From IMG/VR virus record IMGVR_UViG_3300042922_000462, positions 1-22,980 of that record: a stretch of DNA of 22,980 nucleotides; one strand, written 5' to 3'. This DNA comes from a virus. The position numbers and the translations under genes were made by a program. This document shows positions 1 to 5,929 of this stretch, piece after piece (position 1 is the stretch's first letter; each line of letters opens with the position of its first letter). A model generated the notes under the pieces. It ran no database searches, was not told where the DNA came from, and saw nothing but the letters and a program-made list of their open reading frames with translations.

Positions 1-140
1 GCGCGGCATTAATGGCAGCAGGGCAGGCAAGAGCGTCTGAAGCTGTTCATCTGCCTGCACTGCGGTTCAATGATGACAGGCAAGAGCGATTAAAGCCGCT
101 TACCTGTTCAGGCTACGGTTCGACACCGGCAGAAGGGCCG
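1..140. other. Host flank downstream of fldB, no gene seen
   Basis: No convincing coding region is visible in these 140 bases. The 12-base word CAGGCAAGAGCG occurs twice as a direct repeat, at 24-35 and 77-88. The stretch is presumably the chromosomal intergenic region after the end of fldB. A longer gene entering from the left edge cannot be excluded. Confidence 0.5.
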
Positions 141-659
141 TCAGAGCAGTCCTGCGGTTTCGGTTAACACCTGCTCGCACCACTGCTCAACGCGCTCATC
201 GGTGACCTCGAACTGATTCACATCATCAAGCGCCAGACCCACAAACTGCGAGCCATCTGCACTCAGCGGTTTCGGGCTGGTGAACTCATAGCCTTCAAGC
301 GGCCAGTAGCCAACAAAACGTACTCCCATCGGCTGCAGCAAATCGTGCAGCATGCCGAGCGCATCTAAAAACCACTCGCCATAGCCAATCTGATCGCCCA
401 TGCCATACAGTGCGACAATCTTGTTTTGCAGATTCAGCGCGGGCAACTGCGGCCAGATCGCCTCCCAGTCCTCCTGCAACTCACCGAAATCCCAGGTCGG
501 GATGCCCATGATCAGCAAGTCGTACTGCTCCATCAGGCGCGGGTCGTCATCTTTCACGTTATGCAGCGTCACTAACTCTTCGCCAATAAAATCGCGAATT
601 TTCTCCGCTACGATTTCGGTGTAACAGGTACTGGAACCGTAAAAAAGACCGATTTTCAT
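141..659 (-). CDS. fldB: Flavodoxin 2 (FldB), host gene
   Basis: A 172-residue protein with the flavodoxin fold, a small cytoplasmic FMN electron carrier. The FMN phosphate loop reads [12 protein letters not shown] near residues 4-15. The stretch [12 protein letters not shown] around residue 54 and the loop [13 protein letters not shown] around residues 84-96 would stack on the isoalloxazine ring. The variant CYTE in place of the more common GNTE, the length and the overall sequence fit FldB better than FldA. It starts at ATG 659 after a weak AGG. Its natural upstream region has been replaced by prophage DNA, so its present promoter is unclear, and read-through from the int operon could transcribe it. 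This is the only recognisable chromosomal gene, so it marks the left boundary of the prophage. Confidence 0.93.
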   Translation of the reverse strand: MKIGLFYGSSTCYTEIVAEKIRDFIGEELVTLHNVKDDDPRLMEQYDLLIMGIPTWDFGELQEDWEAIWPQLPALNLQNKIVALYGMGDQIGYGEWFLDALGMLHDLLQPMGVRFVGYWPLEGYEFTSPKPLSADGSQFVGLALDDVNQFEVTDERVEQWCEQVLTETAGLL

Positions 660-729
660 ATTTACCTAGCAAAAACAGTTATTTATATGTTTAACAGTAA
701 CTTACAACCACGTTTAAGGTTAGTAAGGG
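660..729. other. Probable left prophage junction (attL region)
   Basis: An AT-rich spacer lies between a host gene (fldB) and the 3' end of a phage integrase, which is where an attL site is expected in P2/186-type prophages. The core cannot be delimited because the right junction is outside the window. Two internal signals are visible. AACAGT is repeated near 675 and 693. A perfect 8-base inverted repeat, AGGTTAGT at 717-724 and ACTAACCT at 739-746, spans the int stop codon and could be an arm-type binding site or a weak terminator. No tRNA gene is seen here. Confidence 0.35.
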
Positions 730-1776
730 TTAATGAGGACTAACCTCTGCCGCCAATCTGCCGCCACTTTTTGCCATTGCTATTGGATTGAGTTTTATAG
801 CTGTTTCTAAATGCTCAGGGGCAAAGTGGGCGTATCTCATCGTCATACTGATGTCATGATGCCCCAAGATTTTTTGAAGCACTAAAATGTTGCCGCCGTT
901 CATCATAAAGTGTGCAGAAAAAGTGTGCCTTAGTACATGTGTCATCTGGCCTTTGGGCAGGTGAATAGATGAATTCTTGATTGCCCTTAAAAAATTGTAA
1001 TGGCAGTCATCGAACATGATTTCTTTCTTGATGCCGTTAAGTTCTTTGTAAAACTCTTTCGAGATCGGCACCGTACGATTTTTCTTGCTTTTAGTATTGG
1101 TGAACGTGATTTTGCTGGGGCTTAGTTGTGACCTGCGAAGATTTTGTGCCTCACTCCATCGTGCGCCGGTAGACAGGCATATTCTTATTACGCGATTCAA
1201 ATCGACGTCTGCGCTACTGATTTCTAATAAACGCTCTATCTGCTCCTGATCAAGCCAGGCCATTTCACGCTCAGTAGTGCTTAACTTTCTTAGCTTCTCA
1301 AGTGGATTGGGTAGGGACCATTCACCAAGCCTGCTAAGTTCGCTAAACATGCTGTTCAAATGAGAGTGGTCCATATTTAAAGTGGTGTTTGATGCACCAT
1401 AGGGAAAGCGCTTATCTAAATAAATTTCTCCACTCAATCGCATCTTGCGATAATGGGCAAAATCATTTGCAGTGAAGTCGGTGGCGCGAGGATTTCCCAA
1501 AGCGTTAGCAATAAGTTTCAGTTTTCGGAAAACCATTAAACCCGACGATAAAGTCTGCCCGTGCAGGTCATACCAAAGCTGAGCTAATTCTAAAAGAGAT
1601 CGCTTGTCGGTTTTTTCAATGATCCACGGCCTGCTTGCTGATTCATTCATTACATATTGTTCGTAAGCAACGGCCTCCCCTTTTGTCGGGAACGACTTCC
1701 TGATTCGCTTCTTATCGCGTCCTTGTGGGTAGCACTCACAAAGCCATTTCCCTGTCGAAAGTTTCCGCACGCTCAT
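730..1776 (-). CDS. int: Tyrosine-type site-specific integrase, P2/186 family
   Basis: A 348-residue integrase that would catalyse attP x attB recombination. The N-terminal about 50 residues look like the arm-binding domain of 186-type integrases (basic, with KKRIRKSFPTKGEA). The catalytic domain has the full tyrosine recombinase set: R206 in STGARWSE, K229 in TKSKKNRTVPI, H280-x2-R283 in THVLRHTF, H306 in LGHH and the nucleophile Y315 in MRYAHF. No catalytic residue is missing, so the enzyme looks functional. It starts at ATG 1776, two bases after the CI stop codon, so it is cotranscribed with the repressor, as in phage 186. The stop codon at 730-732 lies inside a short inverted repeat next to the presumed attL. 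Confidence 0.95.
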   Translation of the reverse strand: MSVRKLSTGKWLCECYPQGRDKKRIRKSFPTKGEAVAYEQYVMNESASRPWIIEKTDKRSLLELAQLWYDLHGQTLSSGLMVFRKLKLIANALGNPRATDFTANDFAHYRKMRLSGEIYLDKRFPYGASNTTLNMDHSHLNSMFSELSRLGEWSLPNPLEKLRKLSTTEREMAWLDQEQIERLLEISSADVDLNRVIRICLSTGARWSEAQNLRRSQLSPSKITFTNTKSKKNRTVPISKEFYKELNGIKKEIMFDDCHYNFLRAIKNSSIHLPKGQMTHVLRHTFSAHFMMNGGNILVLQKILGHHDISMTMRYAHFAPEHLETAIKLNPIAMAKSGGRLAAEVSPH

Positions 1777-1778
1777 AG

Positions 1779-2351
1779 TTAGCCTTTGCGCATAACCAAA
1801 GAGACAAATCCCACAAACTTCACGTCAGACATAGGGCAGTCAAAACTACCTGACTCATTGGAAATTCTTACTTTCTGCTGAGGTAGGCGCATCACTTCTC
1901 TAATAGACTTTTTGCCGTCTATATCCATCAGCCACAATCCATCACACACGTCTTTAGCACCCTGGTCCATAAGGTATCTGCCCTTGCCAACGAAGAGTAC
2001 GCAAGGTGAACTCAGATCCTCTGGATAAAGCTGCTTATCATAAAAAAGTGACTCACCTGAAGTGAGCTCACCATTCTCAAGCACAGCACTGGGAACTTTT
2101 AACGTAAGGTGGTTCTCATTTGCGTACTTTTCCCCCGTCCCAAAAGCCAGCCACTCAACATTAATTCCTGTTTCAATGGATGCTTGAATCACCCAATCGG
2201 CAGGAAAAATGTCCCTCATGTATCTGGAGGCCATTGTGCTTTTTGCTACTCCGAGCTTGTCACACAAGGCCTGACGAGTCTTGAAGCCGTAAGCCTCAAG
2301 AAGCCGTTGTACTACTTTCTGACCACCTGTATTAAAGTCCATAGTTCTCAT
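1779..2351 (-). CDS. cI: CI-type repressor, phage 186 family
   Basis: A 190-residue lysogeny repressor. The N-terminal half carries a helix-turn-helix with the family pattern LEAYGFKTRQALCDKLGV followed by AKSTMASRYMRDIFPADWV (about residues 18-54), and then the ETG-hxWLxFGTGE segment typical of the bacteriophage CI repressor family. The C-terminal half is a hydrophobic-core oligomerisation domain. It resembles 186 CI (about 190 residues), not the shorter P2 C repressor, and no Ser-Lys peptidase signature is evident, which fits 186-type induction by an antirepressor instead of RecA cleavage. Possible starts are ATG 2351 and ATG 2342 (MDFNTGG). Neither has a strong ribosome site. The first operator-like element overlaps the upstream start. 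Confidence 0.9.
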   Translation of the reverse strand: MRTMDFNTGGQKVVQRLLEAYGFKTRQALCDKLGVAKSTMASRYMRDIFPADWVIQASIETGINVEWLAFGTGEKYANENHLTLKVPSAVLENGELTSGESLFYDKQLYPEDLSSPCVLFVGKGRYLMDQGAKDVCDGLWLMDIDGKKSIREVMRLPQQKVRISNESGSFDCPMSDVKFVGFVSLVMRKG

Positions 2352-2449
2352 TGGGGTTCAATTTAGTTTGACAGGTACCCCATATCGGATCTAAATTGTC
2401 CTCGAAGTACGAATTCGGGTTCTTCTTAGGTCTGATTGGGCTTAATTAG
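2351..2449. promoter_or_regulatory. Cluster of four operator-like elements in the immunity region
   Basis: Four related elements of 14-16 bases are visible by eye. TTGGGGTTCAATTTAG lies at 2351-2366. Its inverted relative CTAAATTGTCCTCGAA is at 2391-2406 and matches the reverse complement at 12 of 16 bases. TTCGGGTTCTTCTTAG at 2414-2429 matches the first at 12 of 16. The shorter TTGGGCTTAATTAG is at 2436-2449. The first two include a perfect inverted pair, CAATTTAG at 2359-2366 and CTAAATTG at 2391-2398, flanking the rightward promoter. By analogy with 186 these are likely CI and/or Cox/Apl binding sites. Which protein binds which site is inference. Confidence 0.55.
2368..2397 (+). promoter_or_regulatory. 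Rightward early promoter (pR-like)
   Basis: A perfect -35 TTGACA at 2368-2373 is followed 18 bases later by TAAATT at 2392-2397 (4 of 6 matches to TATAAT). It points toward the Cox/Apl, CII and replication genes. The promoter lies between the first two operator-like elements, so repressor bound there would block it. The opposing promoter for cI-int must lie further right, but I could not pick out a convincing -35/-10 pair for it. Confidence 0.6.
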
Positions 2450-2479
2450 ATATCAATAAGCAAACATTGAGAGTATTGC

Positions 2480-2764
2480 ATGATGCAAAACAACATTTCA
2501 ATCACGCTTCTGGTTCCTCACATGACTAAGGAGCGCTACAGCGAAGCTACTGGTCTTGATATGAGCACCATCGATCTGATGCTGGGCGATGGCCGTTTGT
2601 CTCCTTTTCGTCATCGTCTTGGTAAAGAGGGCAAGCGCGAAAAGGTTCTAATTAATCTTGTGGCGCTAAGCGCTGATGCAATTCGTTCTTATCAGGAGGC
2701 TGAGCAGCAAGCAGTAAAAGTCTCCAAGTCATTGAGCCGCAATTCCTTAAAAAGTACTCAATAG
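2480..2764 (+). CDS. Cox/Apl-like excisionase and transcription regulator
   Basis: A 94-residue first gene of the rightward operon. The N-terminal part, SITLLVPHMTKERYSEATGL followed by MSTIDLMLGDGRL, has the order of a small MerR/excisionase-type helix-turn-helix seen in P2 Cox and 186 Apl: a conserved hydrophobic-Pro-x-Met-Thr segment, then the recognition helices. Cox/Apl proteins repress the leftward promoter and act as directionality factors for excision, and the position opposite cI agrees with this. The C-terminal 30 residues are polar and rich in Ser, Lys and Gln. ATG codons occur at 2480 and 2483 after a GAGAG ribosome site, and either could be used. Confidence 0.75.
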   Translation: MMQNNISITLLVPHMTKERYSEATGLDMSTIDLMLGDGRLSPFRHRLGKEGKREKVLINLVALSADAIRSYQEAEQQAVKVSKSLSRNSLKSTQ

Positions 2765-2792
2765 CATTATCGAAACAGGGAAGGGTGATTGC

Positions 2793-3302
2793 ATGTTTGA
2801 TTTTCGAGTTTCTACACATAGCCATTTTGATGATGCTTGCCGGGCGTTTGCACTGAAGCACAACATTATCCAGCTGGCTAATAAAGCTGGACTGAACCCA
2901 CAAACCATACGTAACAAACTCAACCCGGAGCAGGTTCACCAGTTAACCGTTCGTGAAATGCTGCTGCTGACCGATCTCACTGAAGACGCAACGCTGATCG
3001 ACGGCGCACTGGCGCAACTGCAGTGCTTGCCATGTGTGCCAGTTAACGAAATGGCGCATGAGAATTTGCCTGCTTATGTCCTGAAGGCTACTGCCGAAGT
3101 GGGGCAGCTGGCTGCCGGTGTGGTCTGCCAGGAGCAATTAACAACTGCCTGCCGCCGTAGTCTGGTCCAGAACGTACACGCAGGGATCCGCTGTCTGACT
3201 CTGGCAGCACTGGCGGTTCAGGCACGAGTGCATTCTAACCCTGCACTTTCAGGTACTGCTGATGTGTTAAGCGGTATCGGTGCATCAATCGGGATGGTCT
3301 GA
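2793..3302 (+). CDS. cII: CII-type phage regulatory protein
   Basis: A 169-residue protein matching the P2/186 CII (CP76) family in length and pattern: FDFRVSTHSHFDDACRAFAL at the start, the helix-turn-helix-like IIQLANKAGLNPQTIRNKLN at about residues 25-45, then the LTVREMLLLTDLTEDATLIDG block and an Ala-rich helical C-terminus. In phage 186 CII activates a promoter that establishes lysogeny by boosting cI transcription. It follows the Cox/Apl gene after 28 bases, with GAAGGG as ribosome site, and is followed after only three bases by the next start codon. I see no truncation. Confidence 0.88.
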   Translation: MFDFRVSTHSHFDDACRAFALKHNIIQLANKAGLNPQTIRNKLNPEQVHQLTVREMLLLTDLTEDATLIDGALAQLQCLPCVPVNEMAHENLPAYVLKATAEVGQLAAGVVCQEQLTTACRRSLVQNVHAGIRCLTLAALAVQARVHSNPALSGTADVLSGIGASIGMV

Positions 3303-3305
3303 GAT

Positions 3306-3494
3306 ATGGCGTTTTCAGTGGCTCCGCTTCTGAAGCGGCAAAGTCCATCACACGCATACGGCCACGGCTGGATTGCGGCAGATAAGGGCAGGCGCTGGCA
3401 CCCGGCAATTTCACAGGCCGAACTGCTGGCAGGATTAACGGGTAAGAGGAAAGAATCATGGGTTACAAAGCTGAAAGTATTACTGTTCAGATGA
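3306..3494 (+). CDS. fil: Fil-like small phage protein
   Basis: A 62-residue protein directly after cII, where phage 186 has fil, a gene whose product causes cell filamentation. The sequence with SVAPLLKRQSPSHAYGHGWI, GRRWHP and a terminal LLAGLTGKRK segment matches my recollection of the family annotated as DUF2724/Fil. It starts at ATG 3306, three bases after the CII stop. Its last 37 bases overlap the next gene in another frame. Function is assigned from family and position only. Confidence 0.65.
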   Translation: MAFSVAPLLKRQSPSHAYGHGWIAADKGRRWHPAISQAELLAGLTGKRKESWVTKLKVLLFR

Positions 3495-3796
3495 ACGCGG
3501 GGCAACGCGCAAGTGCGCTTAATCATATCTCTTCGCTTCGTACCATGATGTACGGCGATTGCAGCAATGAACTCAAACGCTTTATCGCAGATATGCGTAA
3601 TAAGCGTGATCATCAGGCTGAACAGAATAGCCGCGCACTGAGCGCAATTTTCTTCCTGGCTAATATCAGCAAAGAACGTCACAGCGTTGATTTCAGTGAA
3701 CTGACGAGTGACGAAGTTAAGGCGCTGATTGGTGCAATGAATCACTTAAAAGCAGTCGTGAGTTTATTTCCAAAGAATCTGACGTTACCTAATTAA
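3458..3796 (+). CDS. Conserved small phage protein (DUF5347-like)
   Basis: A 112-residue helical protein beginning MGYKAESITVQMNAGQRASALNHI. It starts at ATG 3458 behind a good AGAGGA ribosome site, inside the end of the Fil-like gene. I recall similar proteins at this place in enterobacterial P2-like prophages under the name DUF5347, but no biochemical role is known to me. There is no signal peptide, membrane segment or metal-binding motif. A 69-base gap with a hairpin separates it from the next gene. Confidence 0.7.
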   Translation: MGYKAESITVQMNAGQRASALNHISSLRTMMYGDCSNELKRFIADMRNKRDHQAEQNSRALSAIFFLANISKERHSVDFSELTSDEVKALIGAMNHLKAVVSLFPKNLTLPN

Positions 3797-3829
3797 TTAA
3801 CCCAACGAAGTTAAATGGCGTAAACCCGC

Positions 3830-3847
3830 CGGGCATTTTTTTGCCCG
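3830..3847 (+). other. T-loop hairpin in early operon leader
   Basis: CGGGCA at 3830-3835 and TGCCCG at 3842-3847 form a perfect 6-base stem around six T residues, 19 bases before the next start codon. A ribosome site (CAGGAG) follows. Because the T run is in the loop and not after the stem, it is not a standard terminator. It could act as an attenuator, an RNA end-protecting hairpin or a translation-linked element. Confidence 0.4.
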
Positions 3848-3865
3848 AATTCAGGAGAAAGAGAA

Positions 3866-4093
3866 ATGCGAAATATCCAGACCCGTAATTTTAAAGCTGA
3901 TGACGACGCGCTAAATGCCCTGCTGAGCAAGGCAAAAACTGAGCAGCGCAGTGACGATGCTCTGTCCGTTTCTATCCGCCTGGCCGCACTGGCAATTCAT
4001 GCCCGCCAGCAGGAAATGTCAGCGGCGGAAATCATCGAGCTGCTGGACAAAGAAGCAGAACGCTTTGAGAACCAAGCGCAGGAGCTGCACTGA
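3866..4093 (+). CDS. DUF2732-family small phage protein
   Basis: A 75-residue helical acidic protein: MRNIQTRNFKADDDALNALL, then a helical SIRLAALAIHARQQEMSAAE segment. This matches the P2-like family usually annotated DUF2732, found in the early operon upstream of GpA. It starts at ATG 3866 after CAGGAGAAAGAG. The stop codon TGA at 4091-4093 overlaps the next ATG, implying translational coupling. No function is known to me. Confidence 0.75.
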   Translation: MRNIQTRNFKADDDALNALLSKAKTEQRSDDALSVSIRLAALAIHARQQEMSAAEIIELLDKEAERFENQAQELH

Positions 4094-4320
4094 TGGCTGA
4101 TTCAATGGATATGGTACAGCAGCGCGTGCAGGAAGAACTGGCGCGCAATCTGGCTAACGCTACTCACCGCCCGGCAGGGGCGAGTGAGTTTTTCTGCCTG
4201 TCGTGCGGTGAAGAAATCCCGGAGAAGCGCCGCCGCGCACTGCCGGGCGTTTCCCTCTGCGTGACCTGCAAAGAAATCAGTGAGCTGAAAAGCGTGCATT
4301 ACAAAGGGGCGGCATTATGA
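4093..4320 (+). CDS. TraR/DksA-type zinc finger protein
   Basis: A 75-residue protein with a four-cysteine zinc finger: C35-x2-C38 (FFCLSCGE) and C56-x2-C59 (LCVTCK), with RRRALPGV between. This is the C-terminal zinc-finger module of the DksA/TraR family, preceded here by only a short helical N-terminus. TraR-like proteins bind RNA polymerase in the secondary channel and mimic DksA plus ppGpp. Homologues are standard in the P2 early operon upstream of A. The start overlaps the preceding stop as TGATG, and its stop overlaps the methylase start as ATGA. Confidence 0.88.
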   Translation: MADSMDMVQQRVQEELARNLANATHRPAGASEFFCLSCGEEIPEKRRRALPGVSLCVTCKEISELKSVHYKGAAL

Positions 4321-5180
4321 AAACCATCCTGAAATGGGCCGGCAGCAAGTCCGGCCTGATGCCTGAACTGATTAAGCACCTGCCCGCCGGTGATCGTCTG
4401 GTTGAGCCGTTTGCCGGTTCCTGTGCGGTCATGATGAATACGGATTACCCGGCTTATCTGGTTGCGGATGTTAATCCCGATCTGATTAACCTCTATCGCC
4501 AGGTTAAAGAGCATACGCGCCCGTTTATTGTCGTGGCGGCCTCGCTCTTCAATCAGAACAAAACTGAAGAGAGTTATTATAAGGTTCGCAATGACTTTAA
4601 TTTCACCGCGTCGCTGCCACTGCTGGAGCGTGCTGCACAATTCCTCTACCTGAACCGCCATGGCTATCGTGGCCTTTGCCGATATAACAAGCGCGGTGAA
4701 TTCAATAACCCTTACGGCAATTATAAAGAGCCATATTTCCCGCTGGCCGAAATCGAAGCGTTTGCCGTAAAGGCTCAGCGCGCGACTTTTGAATGTCTGG
4801 GGTACAGCGAAACCCTGAGCATGGTCCGTGCCGGTGATGTCGTGTACTGCGATCCGCCGTATCACGGCACATTCACCGCTTATCACACCGATGGGTTCAG
4901 CGACGATGATCAGCACTCGCTGGCCTGCATCCTGCTGGGTATCTCTGAGCGTAACCCGGTCATCGTTTCAAACAGCGACACGCTTTTTACCCGCAGCATC
5001 TACCGCGAATTTGACCTGACAAAAGTCACAGCTGCCCGCTCTGTTGGCGTAGCTGCCGGTGAAGGCAAGCGCGCACCTGAAATCATTGCAGTACGTAGCC
5101 CGAAGCCGTCACTGGTCTGGTCCGGTTTTGATATGGCGACGGACGCTGATTACTCAGCTGTAGCAGATGTGCAGCCATGA
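4317..5180 (+). CDS. Dam-type DNA adenine-N6 methyltransferase
   Basis: A 287-residue class D12 (alpha-type) adenine methylase. The expected motifs occur in order: KWAGSKS at residues 6-12, the S-adenosylmethionine site EPFAGSCAV at 30-38, FNNPYGNYK at about 129-137 (equivalent to FNxPYG in Dam), and catalytic DPPY at 179-182. The length is normal for Dam homologues, and GATC is the likely target by family. It lies in the early operon just ahead of replication, where phage Dam enzymes can protect DNA from restriction or influence replication and packaging timing. It overlaps both neighbours by four bases (ATGA). Confidence 0.93.
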   Translation: MKTILKWAGSKSGLMPELIKHLPAGDRLVEPFAGSCAVMMNTDYPAYLVADVNPDLINLYRQVKEHTRPFIVVAASLFNQNKTEESYYKVRNDFNFTASLPLLERAAQFLYLNRHGYRGLCRYNKRGEFNNPYGNYKEPYFPLAEIEAFAVKAQRATFECLGYSETLSMVRAGDVVYCDPPYHGTFTAYHTDGFSDDDQHSLACILLGISERNPVIVSNSDTLFTRSIYREFDLTKVTAARSVGVAAGEGKRAPEIIAVRSPKPSLVWSGFDMATDADYSAVADVQP

Positions 5181-5929
5181 TTCATTTTCACGGCGGCCCT
5201 ATCACTCCAGACTTATGCGCACTGAAGGCATGGAAAGGCAGACATGCGTTTATCAGTTTTGCAAATCCTGAGCAGCTGCCGCTTGCCAGTGAGGTTTGTC
5301 AGAGCTTCGCACTGGATAATGGTGCATACAGCTTCTGGACTAAAAATCGTGTTGTTAACTGGCAGGAATACTATGCCTTCGTTGCGCGCTGGTTAAATCA
5401 CCCGCGCTTCTCTTTCGCTTGTATACCCGACGTTATTGGCGGGACCAGCGAAGAAAACGATGCCCTTCTGGCTGAATGGCCACATGGAAAATTTGTAGGC
5501 TGTCCTGTGTGGCACATGTCTGAATCTGATGATCGATTCATCCGGCTTTGCCATGAATATCCGCGTGTCGCCATAGGTAGTATGGGCGAGTACGATGCAA
5601 AGCGGCCGCGCGCCTGCCGTGCAAAGTTGCGCGATCTGATCAGTAAGGTGGTCGATAAAAATGGATATCCGATAAGCAAGTTGCATGGCTTGAGGATGCT
5701 CAACAAAGATATTTTTATGCACGTTCCGCTGTCATCAGCTGACAGCACCAACGTCGCACGGAATATCGGTATCGATAAGGCCTGGAATGGCAGTGCTTAC
5801 GCCCCGGCCAGCAAAGAAACCAGAGCCGCAGTGCTCGTTGAGCGTATTGAGTCACTGAATAGTGCCAGTGCTCTTAACTACGACGCAGAGCGTGATGCCT
5901 TTGCGCCGCAGCTGGCTTTTGAAATATGA
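5177..5929 (+). CDS. TGT/DpdA-like TIM-barrel protein of unknown role
   Basis: A 250-residue protein that I judge to be a tRNA-guanine transglycosylase-like barrel. The motif order fits: ALDNGAY (D47) in the place of the TGT general base DSGG, IPDVIGG (D85), a [10 protein letters not shown]...[12 protein letters not shown] strand at 110-139 resembling the TGT GIVQG...yAIGGL region, then KLHGLRML at 168-175 and SADSTNVAR (D189) in the place of the nucleophilic Asp. The zinc-binding CxCxxC of queuosine TGT is absent, as would suit a shortened phage DpdA-type enzyme, which inserts 7-deazaguanine bases in DNA. The position between a DNA methylase and GpA, coupled by ATGA overlaps at both ends, suits DNA modification. 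The assignment is inference; no preQ0 synthesis genes are visible. Confidence 0.55.
   Translation: MIHFHGGPITPDLCALKAWKGRHAFISFANPEQLPLASEVCQSFALDNGAYSFWTKNRVVNWQEYYAFVARWLNHPRFSFACIPDVIGGTSEENDALLAEWPHGKFVGCPVWHMSESDDRFIRLCHEYPRVAIGSMGEYDAKRPRACRAKLRDLISKVVDKNGYPISKLHGLRMLNKDIFMHVPLSSADSTNVARNIGIDKAWNGSAYAPASKETRAAVLVERIESLNSASALNYDAERDAFAPQLAFEI

Noticed and set aside
675-705. Truncated LexA-like site near fldB (ACTGTT repeated on the minus strand)
   Set aside because: The two half words are direct and not CTGT-N8-ACAG, so it is not a LexA box.
3218-3745. 175-codon minus-strand frame opposite CII, Fil and the following gene
   Set aside because: Three well-supported plus-strand genes explain this DNA, and the frame has no family resemblance.
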